In this document: positions 46,501-61,500 of the stretch, piece by piece | Layout of the letters: every line of letters begins with the position of its first letter | Position numbering within the stretch: the first letter of the stretch is position 1 | Assembly: GCF_014898055.3 (NCBI RefSeq) | Contig: NW_023601104.1 | Location: forward strand, 81,203,106 to 81,267,105 | Source of the DNA: Talpa occidentalis | Taxonomy: Eukaryota; Chordata; Mammalia; Eulipotyphla; Talpidae | Length of the DNA stretch: 64,000 bases | Direction: 5' to 3' | Position numbers and translations under genes: made by a program | The notes under the pieces: model-generated | Seen by the model: only the letters and a program-made list of their open reading frames with translations | Told to the model about the DNA's origin: nothing | Database searches by the model: none

Positions 46501-49500
46501 CTCTTTTTTTATTTCTTTTTTTTATTTTTTTATTAATTTTTTTTAATAGAGGCATGTTTTTTTTTTATTTATTTGTTTGTTTGTTTTGTTTATACATGCA
46601 CTGGGTACAGTCAGAAGTGCGGGAGGGTGAGAGAATTCACCAGAGCCAGAGCGGGGAGCAGAGCAGGCAGAAGGACCGAAGTACACTGCTGAGGGGAGTA
46701 GCGGGCGGCAGGAGAGGTCTGTGCGCCATGTGGGACCCTCCTCCGGTGGCCGGGGAGCAGCCGGGGATCGAACCGGCGCCGCGGAGGCCACGGGCAGCTT
46801 TGCAACCCAGCGCTCAACCACTGCGCCACCGGGGAGGCCCCTCTCTCTTTTTTTAAAAAAGACAATTATTTATGCATACAAGAACCAGGGTGTAAGCCAG
46901 AGGCGCGGGGGGTTAGAGGATTCACCAGAGAGAATGGAGAGCAGAACAGGTGAATCTACCGAAATATGCTGCTGAGGGGAGCAGCGGGTGAGACAGCAGA
47001 GGTCTGCTGCGCCATGTGGGTAGCTCCCTGGCTGGGGATTGAACTCATACAGCAGTGGCTGGTGATAACTTGACAGCGCTGTCTTTAACACCTGCGCCAC
47101 CAGGGAGGCCCATATTTCACATTTTTAGTGTATAAAAATAGCATTTAATATATTTTCCCATAAAAATCTGTTTTTCCTTTGATACTATTTCACTTTTAAG
47201 ATTCAGTCATTGTCTCCCATGTCAATGAAAGCGTTCCTAAAATTTGTAGAAGTTATGAGGAGCACAATTATTCTCTATCCTGAATGAAAATCATCAGCAC
47301 TACTATTATCCAGCAAGAGAGGCGACAGAGATACAAGGTTCCCCTGCCTAAAAGGATGCCACTATCTAAATTGGATTCCTCTGAGGCTAAACACTACACC
47401 ACAACATTAATTTAAACATAAGATCATGTCTAAACTTCCAAGGTACAGCTGAACAGAATGTGTGAGAAACTCCTTTCAAGGGAATTTCACTGAGATAGAA
47501 ATAATATCAAAATCCAAATTCATTTTTGTCAAGTTAATTTCAAAAGACACTAGTAACAAGTATATTTCTAAAGAGGAAAAAAGAGCATCAAGAATGATGG
47601 TTCATTTTTTAACAAGCATGATTAAGAGGTGTTTTCTGGCCTCCATAACTGAACTCCATTTTAGCACTGGAACAATAGCTCGCCTACAAATACACACACA
47701 AGAAAGAGTCTCAATTTTAACTGGTCATTTTGTCTGAAAAAAAACCAGGGGCCACCACTGATTAACAAATTAAGGCAAGGACTCCAACCAATATTCATTC
47801 AAGACAGAGAAACATGTCAAAAGTTTTCCTGCACAACGACAGACCCTGAAAAGGGAAACTCTGAGCTCTCAACACACCGTTGGAAAAGCTACCATTTGGG
47901 TCATCAAGCTGCCTGCTCATCAACTGCAACTGCTGTGGGTGGAGGAGGCCTCTGAGTCCCTTGTTTGAGGCTGCAGTTTGGTTTACGGGTTTCATTCCTT
48001 CAAAGCACATGTCCTCCTCTTGATCTGACATGTATCCTGGGGGGCTGGGGACACCATCCAGCGTCACTATAAACTTGGGACTTGCAGGTTTATCTGGTTG
48101 TACAAGATCTCTGCCAGACAGATAGAAAATACCATAGAATTAGGGAAACGAACACAAAAATCTGAGCCTCCTAAAGTGCTCTTCAGCTGACCTATCCCTT
48201 ACTTAGTGGTTTCCTCAGTTTAAATTAAAAAAAAAAAACAAAAACAAAAACAAAAAACCTTGGTAGGTCTTGGTAGGTCCAGGTACAGTTTTAGTGGATT
48301 CCTATTAAAACGCAATGCTTACAGCCAGTCACAATGGCATCCTCTCCAGCAACACCTGAGGCTGCACTAAGGACCTTCTCCCCTCAATCCTAACCCCCAT
48401 CATACATTTGATCCTCAGAGGGTCACATGGAAATAAACTGGAAAAAAAAAAATCAGCATCGACGCTCAACACAAAAGCAGTTCTACATTTACACTGATTT
48501 TCTATCTGTATGCATGTTCCTTTACAGAACATTTATAGTCTTCTTTCTAAGGGAAGAATCACCCCAATCCAATCTGCTAACTCTCTGGAGAGATTTCCTG
48601 ATTTCTCATCACCCGGCTTTTAAATGCCATTCATGGATAAGAATAAAGAAAAGAATCTTATTAACAGAGCTCAATCATACAATGAGTTACTTGTAGGTTA
48701 AATAATTTCTCAACAAGAAAGATGAACTGTAGTTTTTGAAAACTTAATTCCCTTTTCTGTTCATGCCCAACAGTAAAATCAGTAACAGCACTCTACTCTG
48801 GGGCTAGGGACGAGGGAAGCCGGAAACTAATGGTTAACCTCCACTATCTAGTCAACACAAATGAGCTACACAAGAAAAAGAAACCATCTACCGTGTCTGC
48901 ATAAGGTGTCCTGAAAGTACCCGAAGGGTATCTGCAGTCTTCATCCCCGACTCTTGGTTTGGTGCCACTACTATTTCCTCAGACAGCTTTGGCTTCTTCA
49001 GAATAAATGATCTTGTGTCTGCATGGACCATGGATTCCATGTCATAGTAATCTGAGCCAAAAAAATTGGCCACAAATGTTTACTTTTACATATACCTTGC
49101 ATCCCCAACATCACACATGTGAGAAGACTGTCAATCTTTTATGTATTTCTTTTTATTTTCAAAGGAAAACCACAATGGTTCTTCTCAGGAACAGAGCTGC
49201 AATTCTGTGCCAAACATCTTTTCAAAGTATTCCTTTCCTCATACAGCACATTTATATTAAGAGATTTCAGTGAACACTCCCTATCTAGGGTACAGAAAGA
49301 GATATTAACATAAAGTACAATGTTTTCTAAAAGCTTGAAAAGGCCTAATGCTACCTAAAATCACAACAGACTGTTTAAAAGTGTTTCTAAAATCTATTTT
49401 CATTTGGCACAGTAACACAAAGAATACTTTCTAATAAAAAGAATTCAACAGGCACAATAGAAGACTACTTTGAAAAGGAATTTGAAGGAGAATGGGCATT

Positions 49501-52500
49501 TTAAAAAAATACAAGGAAAACACTAGTAACCATAGTTCACACCATTTACAACATGCTTTTTAAGCTTGACTACATTATAAAATATTCCAAGACCTGGAGG
49601 CCAGAATGGCAGGCCTACTGATGTGGCATCAACTGGGCAAAGTTAATGAATTGCAATTCTCAAAGTTAATACGCTAAGTACACAAAGAAGAAAAAATAAG
49701 AAAAACAGATGTATATACCATTTCACATCATACTCAAAAAGGTGATCCAAAACAGACATGAGCAAGGAGCTGGGAGACTACAAAGCTAGGGAAATCAAGG
49801 GGAAGCTTAGAGAGTAAGGACCCTTGACACAGGCATTAAAGGAACGAGCAAGAATAAAACAGTAGGAAGAAAACGAAGAACAGAGCATTTTAGACAGAGG
49901 AAACCGCAGAGTAAAAGGCAGACGCTCTCACAAGGCACAAGGACCCTGGGAATCTGAGACATCTGGTGTCACTGGAGGGATGTGTATGGTAAGCTGAGTG
50001 ACAAAGATAAGTGAGGCATATAAAGGACGATGTGTCAATGAGTTTGGATTTTAGACTAAAAGTAATAAAGAATCAAGAGATTTCCAAGTAGGGGAGTGAC
50101 ATGATCATGTGGTTTTGAGAAAAACTGCGCTAAGAATGGACAGTCCTAGGTCTTAGTTATGAGACTGTTGCCCAGAAGACATGATAAGACACTAAATTAA
50201 AAGACATTCATCCTTCGTCCTATTTTAACACACCCAAGAGGGTCTGAAGACACACTGTCGACCTCCCATCACCACCAGCATTTTACAGCAGCTGCACTTT
50301 ACACTATCAGCTGAGGAAAGTGGCATCCTTGCCTTTCCCTAAAGCACAGTAGAGGTGGGAAAAATGTAGCTGGAGTGAGATCAGGACGAGGGCAGGAGAA
50401 TGTAGACTTAAAAGGGAACAAAGACAAATTTCAGTTTTGGATTTATTTAGTTGTAAGTCTCTGTAGACTGCTCATGTTCAGGAAGAAGTTAAAAATGCAA
50501 GTAAGACACTCATGAGGGGAAGAATCCTAAAGAAACAAGAGTCAAAACTGAAGGAGAAATAAAAATGTTCAATGAATTATACGTATTCAGTTTAGCTCTC
50601 AATGAGTCTCATGAAAGACCCTAAGTAGTTAGATTTTCCTCCCATCTTACAGATTACTGATTTGCAAATCCAAGTTCTTAAGTGAGTTTTTCAGTTCTCA
50701 CAGCCAGCAAACATGGAGTTCAGAATTGTGTCCAAAGACTGCTGCACTCCTCACTGCCTTGTACTTCTTGAACCAAAGCAGTTCTGCTAGTTCAAAGCTT
50801 GACAGTATACAGAAAAGATGAACAGAATGTGGAGGTCAGAGCACAGAGTAAAGTTAACATTTAAGGGGGAGGAGAGGAGAGGGAATGAATAAAGAAAAAT
50901 GAAAAGAAATTAGTAGAAGAATGGTGATAGTTAAGTCCTAGGAGCCAAAGGATCAAAGATGAAGAAAATACAGGGACCCAAGTATCACATACTATGGAGT
51001 TTAGAAAACCAGGCACTGAAAGTAGAGCTTTTACATTATACACAAAGCACTGTTGTCTCTGCAAGACTGATGCCAGCAGCCTGGGTCACCTAATAGAAAG
51101 TAGCAGACAGACAGGAGAAAAGACTGCAGGGTAAACCCATGAATTTACTTGTTTTCCTCTGAACACAACTAAAATGTCATTAAAAGTTACATAAAAAACA
51201 AAAAAGCGAGATCAACAAATAATTGCACATTTTTGAAAGTGGAAAACTGAGTAGAGATCTTTGAAAGCAGAGTCCTAAGCCAATCATGAAGCAATCCAAT
51301 GTGAATGCCAAGATTCTCCAAGGCCAAGAAGCTGGCAGCACAAGAGACCATGGATAGAGGTGGGATCAGAACAGGCAAACACAGGTGTGTCCAAGTGTCC
51401 ATTTCAGAAGCAGTTCATCCTCAACTATTTTGTTTTCTTCAGTTCTGACCTCATCACACTTATTCCCCACTCTCTATGTTGAATACATGTGGATTAACTG
51501 GAAATACACCTTCCTATTGAGTATGATGGAAAAAGCCTAGGGATGAAGCAGCATGGTCTCTGATGGAAGGTGCAACAACAAAATTAACTAATTATTCACT
51601 ATTGAAACTTTTTAAAGGTAGATTTCCTGATAAGCTATGACCATTTTCTCCTGGAAGAAAGGTGGAAGTTTAGACTACTGGCAAGGTAATAACGGAGGAT
51701 TCCCGAACAAAAGGATGCCAGCCGTATTGAAAGCAAAAGTAACATTCTGAAAATAGGAAGAGAAATTGTTAAGACAAATCACTTTCCACTGCAGGATCAA
51801 CATTTGGTATAAAGAAAAAAACAAAACAAAACACCACATGCCCAACTAATAAGCCTCGAAGACCATTCAGCTTTTCAGTGCCCCATTCTTAAAGACAATA
51901 AATACAGGATCCCCACACATTTGGGGGAAACATCTGTAAAGTGATCAAAACAACCAACCTGAAGAAAACGAGGGAAGGGAGAAATGATTTTTAACATACT
52001 CAAATAAGAGAAAAGTACTGCACACATGAAACAAAATAAGTGTTTTAAAAAAAAGGATTAGTCAGAAATAAAACACATGATTGGAGGCAAGTAAAAGTAA
52101 ATTCATCAGCCTCACAGAAGTACTTGATGCTTAAACTGTATATGCACTGCTGATGAAAACCATAAAAATGAAAGGAAACAAAAAGAAAACACAAGAGCTG
52201 ATGAAGCAGATTCAATGCATTTTTGAAAAAAATACTCTTATGTAGAAAGCAGAATGGAATGTTGAGAGAAGGGAGATCAAAATCAAAGATGGGAAATAAC
52301 TAAATTTTATGGGTAACAGAAATCAGGAGAGGCAGGACTAAAGCTAAAGTGTGGCAACACCAGAATGCTCAGCAGTGAGTAGGTGGTGGCATGTGAGTGA
52401 GTGGAAGGTGATCTTCTGAGGGGATGAGTCCATCTTTTTGAGAAGGAAGACGAGGGGAAATCAGCTGTTGGCTGTGGAGTCTGACTAGGGTTGGGAGATG

Positions 52501-55500
52501 GGGATTCAGTTAGAAGCTGACAGGGAGGAAACAAGGGACTAGCGCTCCCAACAACTAGCCATTTTAGGGGAAAGAGAAGGAAGCAGGAGATGATTTCTTA
52601 ATTCAAGATTTCAGGTATCTGATGGCTGCTTGCATATATTCACACATTCATGAGGCACTGAATATACACCTGGAAGGGACTGGGTACTGAAAACACAAAT
52701 AAGTAAGGCACTAGCCCCAGTCCTGCAACACCCCATGGTATACTACGTGTGCTGGTAAGACAGATAAACAAAATACAGCGGCTCAAAGAACAAGTTCTAC
52801 ATGGGGTCCTGAAAATGACAGTTTAAAAGTAAAATAAAAATGGGGTCAAAGAGGCGAGAGGGCACTAATGCAGCTCAGGGAAATGGCAATGGTCCGGCAG
52901 GAGAGAAGGTAGGCTCTCCGGCCGTCCCTAGAGCAGGGAAGCCAGCAGGCCTAGATCACAGGGACCCAAGTGAAATGGCATCAAAGGAAAAAAGGTTTTC
53001 AATGAGGTGAAAAAATACAAACACCAGGTAAAATGAAGACAATGTCAATCTTATTTCCTGGCCCTAAAATATTTTCACAGATTTTTAAACACAGCATCTT
53101 AGGGCAGGATCTAAGTATTACAAGATACATTAAATGACATGTAAGGGATGGAAATAGCAACTGAAAAATGCTAATTACAGTGAAAATTTAAGGCTACCAA
53201 CCTTGACTGATCTGCAGAGTTTCTGCCATTACTGGGTCAATTTGCAGTCGGGATAACAATTGCCTCTGTTGAGTTCCTAGAATATAAATTTTAAAACTTC
53301 ACTAAACTTAAAAACAAACAAAACCTACATGTGTTTAAAAGAAGTTATGCCCAAAATATTTCTTATTCATTAGATGTTAAGTCCTAAAAAGTTCCAACAA
53401 TACAATCTGACAGTATCTACAGCCTAAAAGTCTCCAAGACAAAAGGCTCTACTCAGGATTAAACCAAAATGGCAATGTAGGACATTGCCGGTCCCCCTTG
53501 TCAGGAGGCTGGTTTTCTTGCACTGGAGGTAAACCCTGGGAATGAGATAAAGAAGGTGAAATAGTCATGGGTAGGTACTGCACTGGCCCACAGCTCACAC
53601 CCAGAGACACAGTCGGCTGACATCTGCAAGATGAAGGTGAAAACACCCCCCTCCATCACCTGAGTTCTCACCATTACAACTCATTCCCCCACCCTTGGAT
53701 TTGCAAAACAAAATGCCCCAGTTATGGCTGTGGCGTTCACAAAATACGAACTATGGACTTGGGTAGATACAAAGAGAACAATGAACAAGTAATGATACAC
53801 TGGTAACTCTGCTGTTCAGGTCCTGATTCAGCCAATGACCATTTGGATCTTCCGTAAGACACTCAGCTTTTAATTCTTAAACAAGCTCTTAATTTCCTCA
53901 TAGTTACATTACAAAAGAAAACAAAGCAGCACTACAGTAGTTATATACTCTCTTGAATTCCCTATATTCAATCTATCTCTTCCCTCCTTAGTGCTTAGCA
54001 GACATTACGTGCTCCTTTCTTGATTCAATACAAGTGTTATAGTACAATGTACAAAGGATGTGACTTTGGGTTCCAAATACTCAAATATTTAGTAAGATGC
54101 TTGCATGGTAACTTTCAGTGTATCTGTTTCTGTGGTAGTTTCAAAAGGACAGTCTTTGTACAAACATGGAAGCTGGCAATCACCTGCCAAACTACCATGT
54201 CTCATTAAAAGGTATTTTCAAATTTTAAAAGCTATACTGCATTCAAATTTTTGTCGGCTTTCTACTTTTTATTATAACTTATATTACTCTTTGGTAGCAT
54301 GCCCCCCAAAAGTTAATTCCTTCCAAAATTACCATGGGGCAGACCTGAAACACAGATGTCATTTGTCAAGCTATACTGTGGTAAAGCAGCTTGGGAAACC
54401 AACCCATTTTAGATTAGAATAAGAATATTCTTCCAGTACAAACATCAGATTCAAATACAACAGATTATTGTGAATACTGTACAATGAAACACGTTTTAAA
54501 ATAATTTCTCATGAAAGAGGATTATTCTCCCGCATTTCACGTTTTTTTTTCATCTCTATGCCCTTCTATTTTTTCAAAACATCCTTTCAGAGATCCACTA
54601 AAAAGATGAAATTCTGAGACATTCTAGGCTCCTAAGTTAAATCACATGGAGTGCAATTTTGTCACTAAAAGGTCCATGAAAATGTCAAGTTCATTGTGAC
54701 CTGCTGCCCCCATGAGAACTACAGCCAAGTTATGACACAGATCACAGGGCAAGTACCTGGGAGACAGCACACACTTCAAGTTTACCTTTCTCAATGTTTC
54801 TAAGGAAGCCAATTATTTTTACATCAGTTGTCCTTGACTGAGAGTCAAAATCTACTTCGTCTTGAAGATCTTCAGAATGTCTGTTGCATTCGGATGTTGT
54901 TGAACATTCATTCATTTTAACCTCCAAAGATGAAATTTTTGCTTCATTCTTTGACACTCTAACACTTAGATCGAAAAGATTTGCTTCCACTGTCAAAATT
55001 GCTGTTTTCATTTCCTTAATTTCATTGATATCAGTTGATATTTTCTTTAAAAGATGGGAAATACTGTCTAGCTCATTCAGTGAACAAGAGGAACTTGTTA
55101 CAGACCCTACATCAACTGGCCCCGGTGAGAAAAAAATTGGTAAAGATGGTGACGGAAATTTTGAAGACATTTTCATAAAACTCTCCCTTAATATTTGATA
55201 ATCTCTCCTTCACAACCCATTAAAACTATTTCATCAAAGTAAAAGCAGTGATAAAGGCTGCTGCTTTAAGAAGTATTAAGGGTGAATAACATTTTTAAAC
55301 AAATATCTGAACAGACAGGGTTGTGCATTTCTAGAGTCAGAAATCAAATCTGAAAATGCTAAACAAACCGGACCAATATTCACTTTGCTACAACTAAGAT
55401 GCCCTAAACATAGCCCCTTGTACCCTGTAAGCCTTACTTATAGCTCCCTCCAAACAATAAACCCTATTATTACATACAAAAATAATTCTGGCTTGTGATT

Positions 55501-58500
55501 GGCTGAAAGCAGACCAGTGACACACAAGAGAATTTTCTATTATTGACCTCATGTGACAAGGAGCACTGCAGACCTGAAGCACAAATTAAGCAATATAGCA
55601 TTAAGAACTTTACACCTAAATATGTGAATTTAATGTACTTTTGCCCCTGATTTATTCAACTATTATTTTCAAGCATCATTATTTCTAAATTGTTACATCT
55701 AGCATTCCTGAGTTTCATATCCCCTTGGGAATAGTTTAAGATAGTACTTGGCATTTCCTTATAGGGAGAGGATCCATGATCACATATAAATCTCTTAAAA
55801 TATATCCGTGGTGATAAAAGGAGTTAAACTGCACTAACAGGATATGAATTTATAAAGACAGGGGAAATGAGAGAACATGGCCTTGGTTTGATATTAGACC
55901 ATTATTAGGTACATGTTTTTTTTTTCTTTCACTGCGTAGTTTGTCTTTATTTCCTTGACAGTAACCTTGGAAATACAGAATTTTTTAACTTTGACAGACC
56001 AACTAATTTTTTTCTTTGGCTACTTATACTTTTGGTGTCAAATCTAAGATTATTTAAATTTATACCTATTTTGGGGCCTTCCTGGTGGTGCCAGGAATTA
56101 AGTTACAGCACTTTGAAGCTATCCTGCCGCCACTGCAGCATGAGTTCATGCCCCGCCTCCCCCAACCCGGCCAGGGAGGTGACCCACATGGTGCAGCAGA
56201 CCTCTCCTGTCTCGTCCGCTGCTCCCCTCAGCAGTGTATTTCAGTCCACCTGTTTTATTCCCACTCTGTCCCACTCTGTCTCTTGCGAACCCTCTCAGTC
56301 CCCACACCTCTGGCCTATACCCCAGTTCTTCTATACAAAAATAAATCTTTAAAAAAAAAAAAAATTTATACCTTTCCCCCTAAGAATTTTATAATTTTAC
56401 CTTTTGCCATTTAGATATTTAATCCATTTTAAGTTCATTTTTTAAGAAGATTTATTTATTTATGCATACAAGAACTGGGGTACAGGCCAGAGGTGCGGGG
56501 GGGGGGGGTTGAGAGGACCCACAGGAAATAAGTGGGAAACACATTAGGCAAGTAACTGAAACACACTGCTGAGGGGAGCGGCAGGCAAGACAGGAGAGGT
56601 CTGCTGTGCCATGTGGGTAGCTCCCTGGCCAGGGACCGAACTCTTGCTGCAATGGATATGGAGAGCTTCATAGTGCTACGACTTAGCCCCTTGCGCCACC
56701 AGGGAGGCCCTTAAGTTCACTTTTACTTATAGTTTAAGGTAAAGAGTACAACCTTATTCTTTTGCAGATGGCTACGCAATTATCTAGCACCATTTGTTGA
56801 AAAACCTGTTCTGTCCCCAGTGAATTAGCTGTACCTGTGCTAAAAACCAACTGATCATAAATTCATTGGTTCATTTTTGGATTTTCAATTTAATCACACT
56901 GGTCTACATGTATATACCCTTGTGCCAGCAGCACAGTCTTGATTACTGCAACCCTGCATTAAGTTTTGGATTTGGAAATATAACTTTTACTCTTTTTCAA
57001 CAGTTTGGCTAGTCTTTCTATTCCCACCTGGTTTAGGATCAGCTTGACAGTATCTGTAAAAAAGAGGTCAGACATTTTAACAGAGATTGAGTTGAATTTA
57101 TAGATCAGGGAGTACAACCACCTTAATGTTAAAGTATTCAAATATATGAATAAGAAATGTTTTTCTATGGTTTTTGCTTCATTTTTACTTTGGTTTACTT
57201 GCCAAGCTACAAATAAGTTATACAAACAAAAGATAAGGATACAAGACAGTGAACACAGCTCTCTAGTCTCTCCAAAATCATTCTTATAAAAAATTGTAGC
57301 CTTTGGTTTCCCAACTAAATAATGTCATTCCTAATAAAGGGATAAAGATTTGCTGAAGTTTATATAAAAAACTTTACTCGTTTGTCCAATCTGTAAATTA
57401 ATTCTTTAAAATTCTCTGATAAAAAATTTCAAAATTTACATAAAGGCTGTGGATTTACAGAATTTTTTAAAGTACTAACTACAGGAAGACATCTACAGTA
57501 AACAGTCCGTCTTCGGCAAATTGTCACCTGCACACCCATTAGTTCACTAGAGGGCAGCAAACACACCTTGAATGAGAAAAGGGGAAAAACAGTCTAACAG
57601 AAGAACTATCACAAAGAACTAAGGTCCCCCAAAAGAACCCGCTTGAGGCTTCCTATTGTCAATCATTGTTCCCAAATCAACTTTAGTTGCAAAATAAGCA
57701 AAGATCCTTTCACACATTCCAATTTAAGTATCCAGCAGAGGATGTTTACATACTTTAAGGAAACTGAAGCACAAAAACATCAAGGTCAGCTAATGAGTGG
57801 AAAAAGCCTGGATTAACACCAAGACAATCAGGTTCCCAAGTCCGTATTTAGAATCAATGCCTTCTACTTCTCTCCATGAAACATTAAGTGGAACAAAACA
57901 CGGCACAGGGAAATTCAAGTATATTTCCTATTTTATGCATACAAGTATGTGCACATAAAGGTGTGTGTGCACGATTCTTACTAGAGAAAGCATGCACATG
58001 TACATAGGAAAACCATGCCAACAAGATTGCAGACCGGCGCCAAACTATCCTAAGTGCAGTGCTCACCTGTGTGGACTGCAGCGGGCCAAAGGAAACGGGA
58101 CTTTCCTTCTAAAGATAAGAATTCCTCTTTACTAAGAACCAGACCTCTCCTGTCTGGCCCAATGCTCCTCTGAGTAGTGTATTTAGTGGATCTGCCTGTT
58201 CTGCTCCCCACTGTCTCTGGTGAATCCTCTCACCCCCTCACCTCTTGCCTATACCCTAGTTCTTGTATGCATTAATAAAATAAATCTTTTGGGGGGGGGG
58301 AGGAAGATATATACTTAAAAGCATAAAAACAGAAAACTAGAAAACTGAAAAAACAAAGATCAAAAAACATGAGGCAAATACTAACTGGCTATATAACATA
58401 TAAGACAAAACTGACTTTACAATTGAAATACTACTAGGTAGTGATGACTACAAAGGTTTAAACATCAAAAAGAGGCAACAATTTTAAATATGTACCTACC

Positions 58501-61500
58501 CCAGTTCATTACTTAAAACAAATGAAACAAAAACTAATAGAGTACAGAGAAATTAAATTTGTCATCCTGCTAGGCAATCTTAGCACCTCTCAATTATTAA
58601 GTCAAGCAAACAAAAACTCAAGGTCAAGATGTGATATGCAAAATGCAATTTTTCAACCCAACAATTAGAATCTTTCTTCCAACATGCATACAAAGCTGAA
58701 CTGGAAGGGATCATGCTCAGCGAAATAAGACAGAAAAAGAAAAAAATCGGATGGTCTCACTCATAGCAGGATTTTAGAAAACTGAAGTAAGGGACCAGGA
58801 AAAAGACTAATTATAATAAAGTAAAAATCAGAATCAAAATCAACAAGCAATTATAAACCAGAGACATACTATGGGGGAGAGGGGTAGGAGGAGGGATTAG
58901 GTCAAAATAAGGGTGGTAGGATCCGCCTGTTCTGCTCCCCACTCTGTTCTGCTCTCCCTCTGTGTCTCCGGTGAATCCTCTCATGCCCTGCATCTCTGGC
59001 CTACACCCCAGTTCTTCAGTGCATAAATAAATTAAAAAAAAAAAAAAACCCTTTAAAAACACTTCCAAACAACACATGGATCAAAGATGAAAATTACAAT
59101 GGAAATTAAAGATATTTAGAATGAAAACATTACGTATCAAAATTTGTGCTGTGCAAACAAATGAAGAGAATTTTACAGTGTAAATACTTACATTTGGAAA
59201 AATGTCAATGATGTCACTTAATATTAGAGCAAAAATCAATGGAACAAAAAAATGAAGATATAAAAAGAGAATCAATAAAGCCAAAATTGTGTTAAATCTT
59301 TGAAAAGACCAGCAAACAAAACTTTTGGTCACAGACTAAACCAAGACAAAAAGAGACAGCACAGATAGTGTGAGGGGAGCAGGCCGGTAAAAGCGCAGGT
59401 GCTCAACAACTCATGCATGTACATATATAAAATTGTAAAAGGTCATCACAAACTTGTAATACAGTAAGCGTATTAATTAATGGCTGTTTGCAGTATCACT
59501 TTGCACTTGTGAACATATAAACCACCCTCAGCAATAAATGTACTTGATATCATCCCACATTTTTGTCCTTTTATATTAAAACAGTATGTGAAACCATACA
59601 ACATACAGAGCTTAATGAGCTGAATAAGGCAAATCACCCTCATACAACCAAGAAAATAGAATTGTGCTGGTCACCCCGGAAGTCTCTACATGTGGTCTAT
59701 TATCACTCCTCTCCAAAATAACTAATGGACCTTTTAATTTAAGTCTTTTAATCTAGAATTCTCAGCCTATTTGACCTATATAGAGTCCCAAAGACTTTAC
59801 CCATTGCATATTCAATGTACAATTCAACCAACAAATTCCTCTCCTGCAAGCTGGTGGCTGGACCTGGGACTCAACCACTCAGGTTCAAATCCTCTGCTAA
59901 GATTACGGAGCTTTTATTCTTATGTCAGGAGGTACAAAACGGCCAGGCTATACCTCTATTTAAAAAAGATTTTAAGCAGGGATGGGATTAACATCAAGAG
60001 GGAAAGGAAAGGGCCTCCCTCCTGGCCTAGGAACGAAGTTGCAGAGCTATCACCACTATAGCCTGAGTTCGATCCCTGGTCAGGGAGGTGACCCACATAT
60101 GGCACAGACCTCTCCTGTCTGGCTCACGGCTCCCCACTCTGTCTCTGGTGAATCTTCTCACCCCCTGCACCACTGGCCTATAACCCAATCTATTAAATAA
60201 ATATTATTTAAAAAATGAAACAGCTTTTAAATACCTTGACTTTTTTCGATGTTATCTTCTTTTGTTTCCTCTTCTTTAACTGGCGTACTTATTCTGGGAG
60301 TCCTGTTTTGGCCCTGGACCATTTCTGCTAGCAATTCTTCTTGAGAAGTTCGAGTTCTGGGAGCAACTGGAAGTGTCTGTTTCTGTGAGACTTTTATATG
60401 AAAGCAAAACATGGAAATGCAAAAGCAGAAGCACATCAAAACTCAACAGCAAAGATGTCATGTTAAACATCAGTGCCTCCTTTTGTTTAGAACATGAGAA
60501 TAGTTCATAAATAGCACCGTGTTTTTTCTTATGATAGTCCCCAAAGATGGGGACCTGACTTAGATGCCCACATGTACGTACACAAACATCTTCACATTTT
60601 AAACCACATACCATACATACACTGTAGAACCGTATTTACTTCTTAAGATTCTGCTTCCACTCAATGATCTCATAACAATTTCAAACTGTAATTTAGATAA
60701 CCTAACAGTTTCAATACTGTTTCTCAAAAAACTTGGGGAAACACCAACTAATGCAACAGTAGGAAATTTCAAGGTAACAGAGTAAAATTCTCTGTATTTC
60801 TCATTCTAAACAATAGTGCTGGGCCTCCCCGGTGGCGCAGCGGTTGAGCGCTGGGTTGCGAAGCTGCCCCCAGCCTCTGCAGCGCCGGTTCGATCCCCGG
60901 CTGCTCCCCGGCCACCGGAGGAGGATCCCACATGGTGCGCAGACCTCTCCTGCCACCCGCTGCTCCCCTCAGCAGTGTACTTCAGTCCTTCTGCCTGCTC
61001 TGCTCCCCGCTCTGGCTCTGGTGAATTCTCTCACCCTCCCGCGCTTCTGACTGTACCCAGTGCATGTATAAACAAAACAAACAAATATAATAAATAAATA
61101 AATAAAAACATGCCTCTATAAAAAAAAAAAAAAGAAATAAAAAAAAAAAAAAAAAAAAATAGTGCTGACAGATCAAAAAAGGGAATGCAAATTATGACAA
61201 ATTTGATCAAATGTGGTTTTGCCTGATAATCTTATCTACATGCCAAAACCTGTTTAATTTTATGTTCAAGGTTAAATTAGGGTTGAGAAGTGAGGGGACA
61301 GATTACTGGGATCAAAGCTTCACAGTTTACAATTTATTCCACTTCAGGAAAGGATCACAAAAAGAGGTGCATGAGAAGGGAAAAGCAGAAAAAAGCTGAA
61401 AGAACAGCCATCAAATGCACAGCAAAAATAAAATACAAAATATTTAGAATGTGTAATCATCACAACTTATTAACAGGTTTAGACCAGCTATAGCACATGC

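Noticed and set aside
52307..52534. 75-codon Pro/Ser-rich - strand ORF
   Set aside because: The antisense of purine-rich intron sequence; composition explains it.
60276..60614. 112-codon - strand ORF overlapping a ZC3H14 exon
   Set aside because: It is in a different frame from the exon and lacks splice support.
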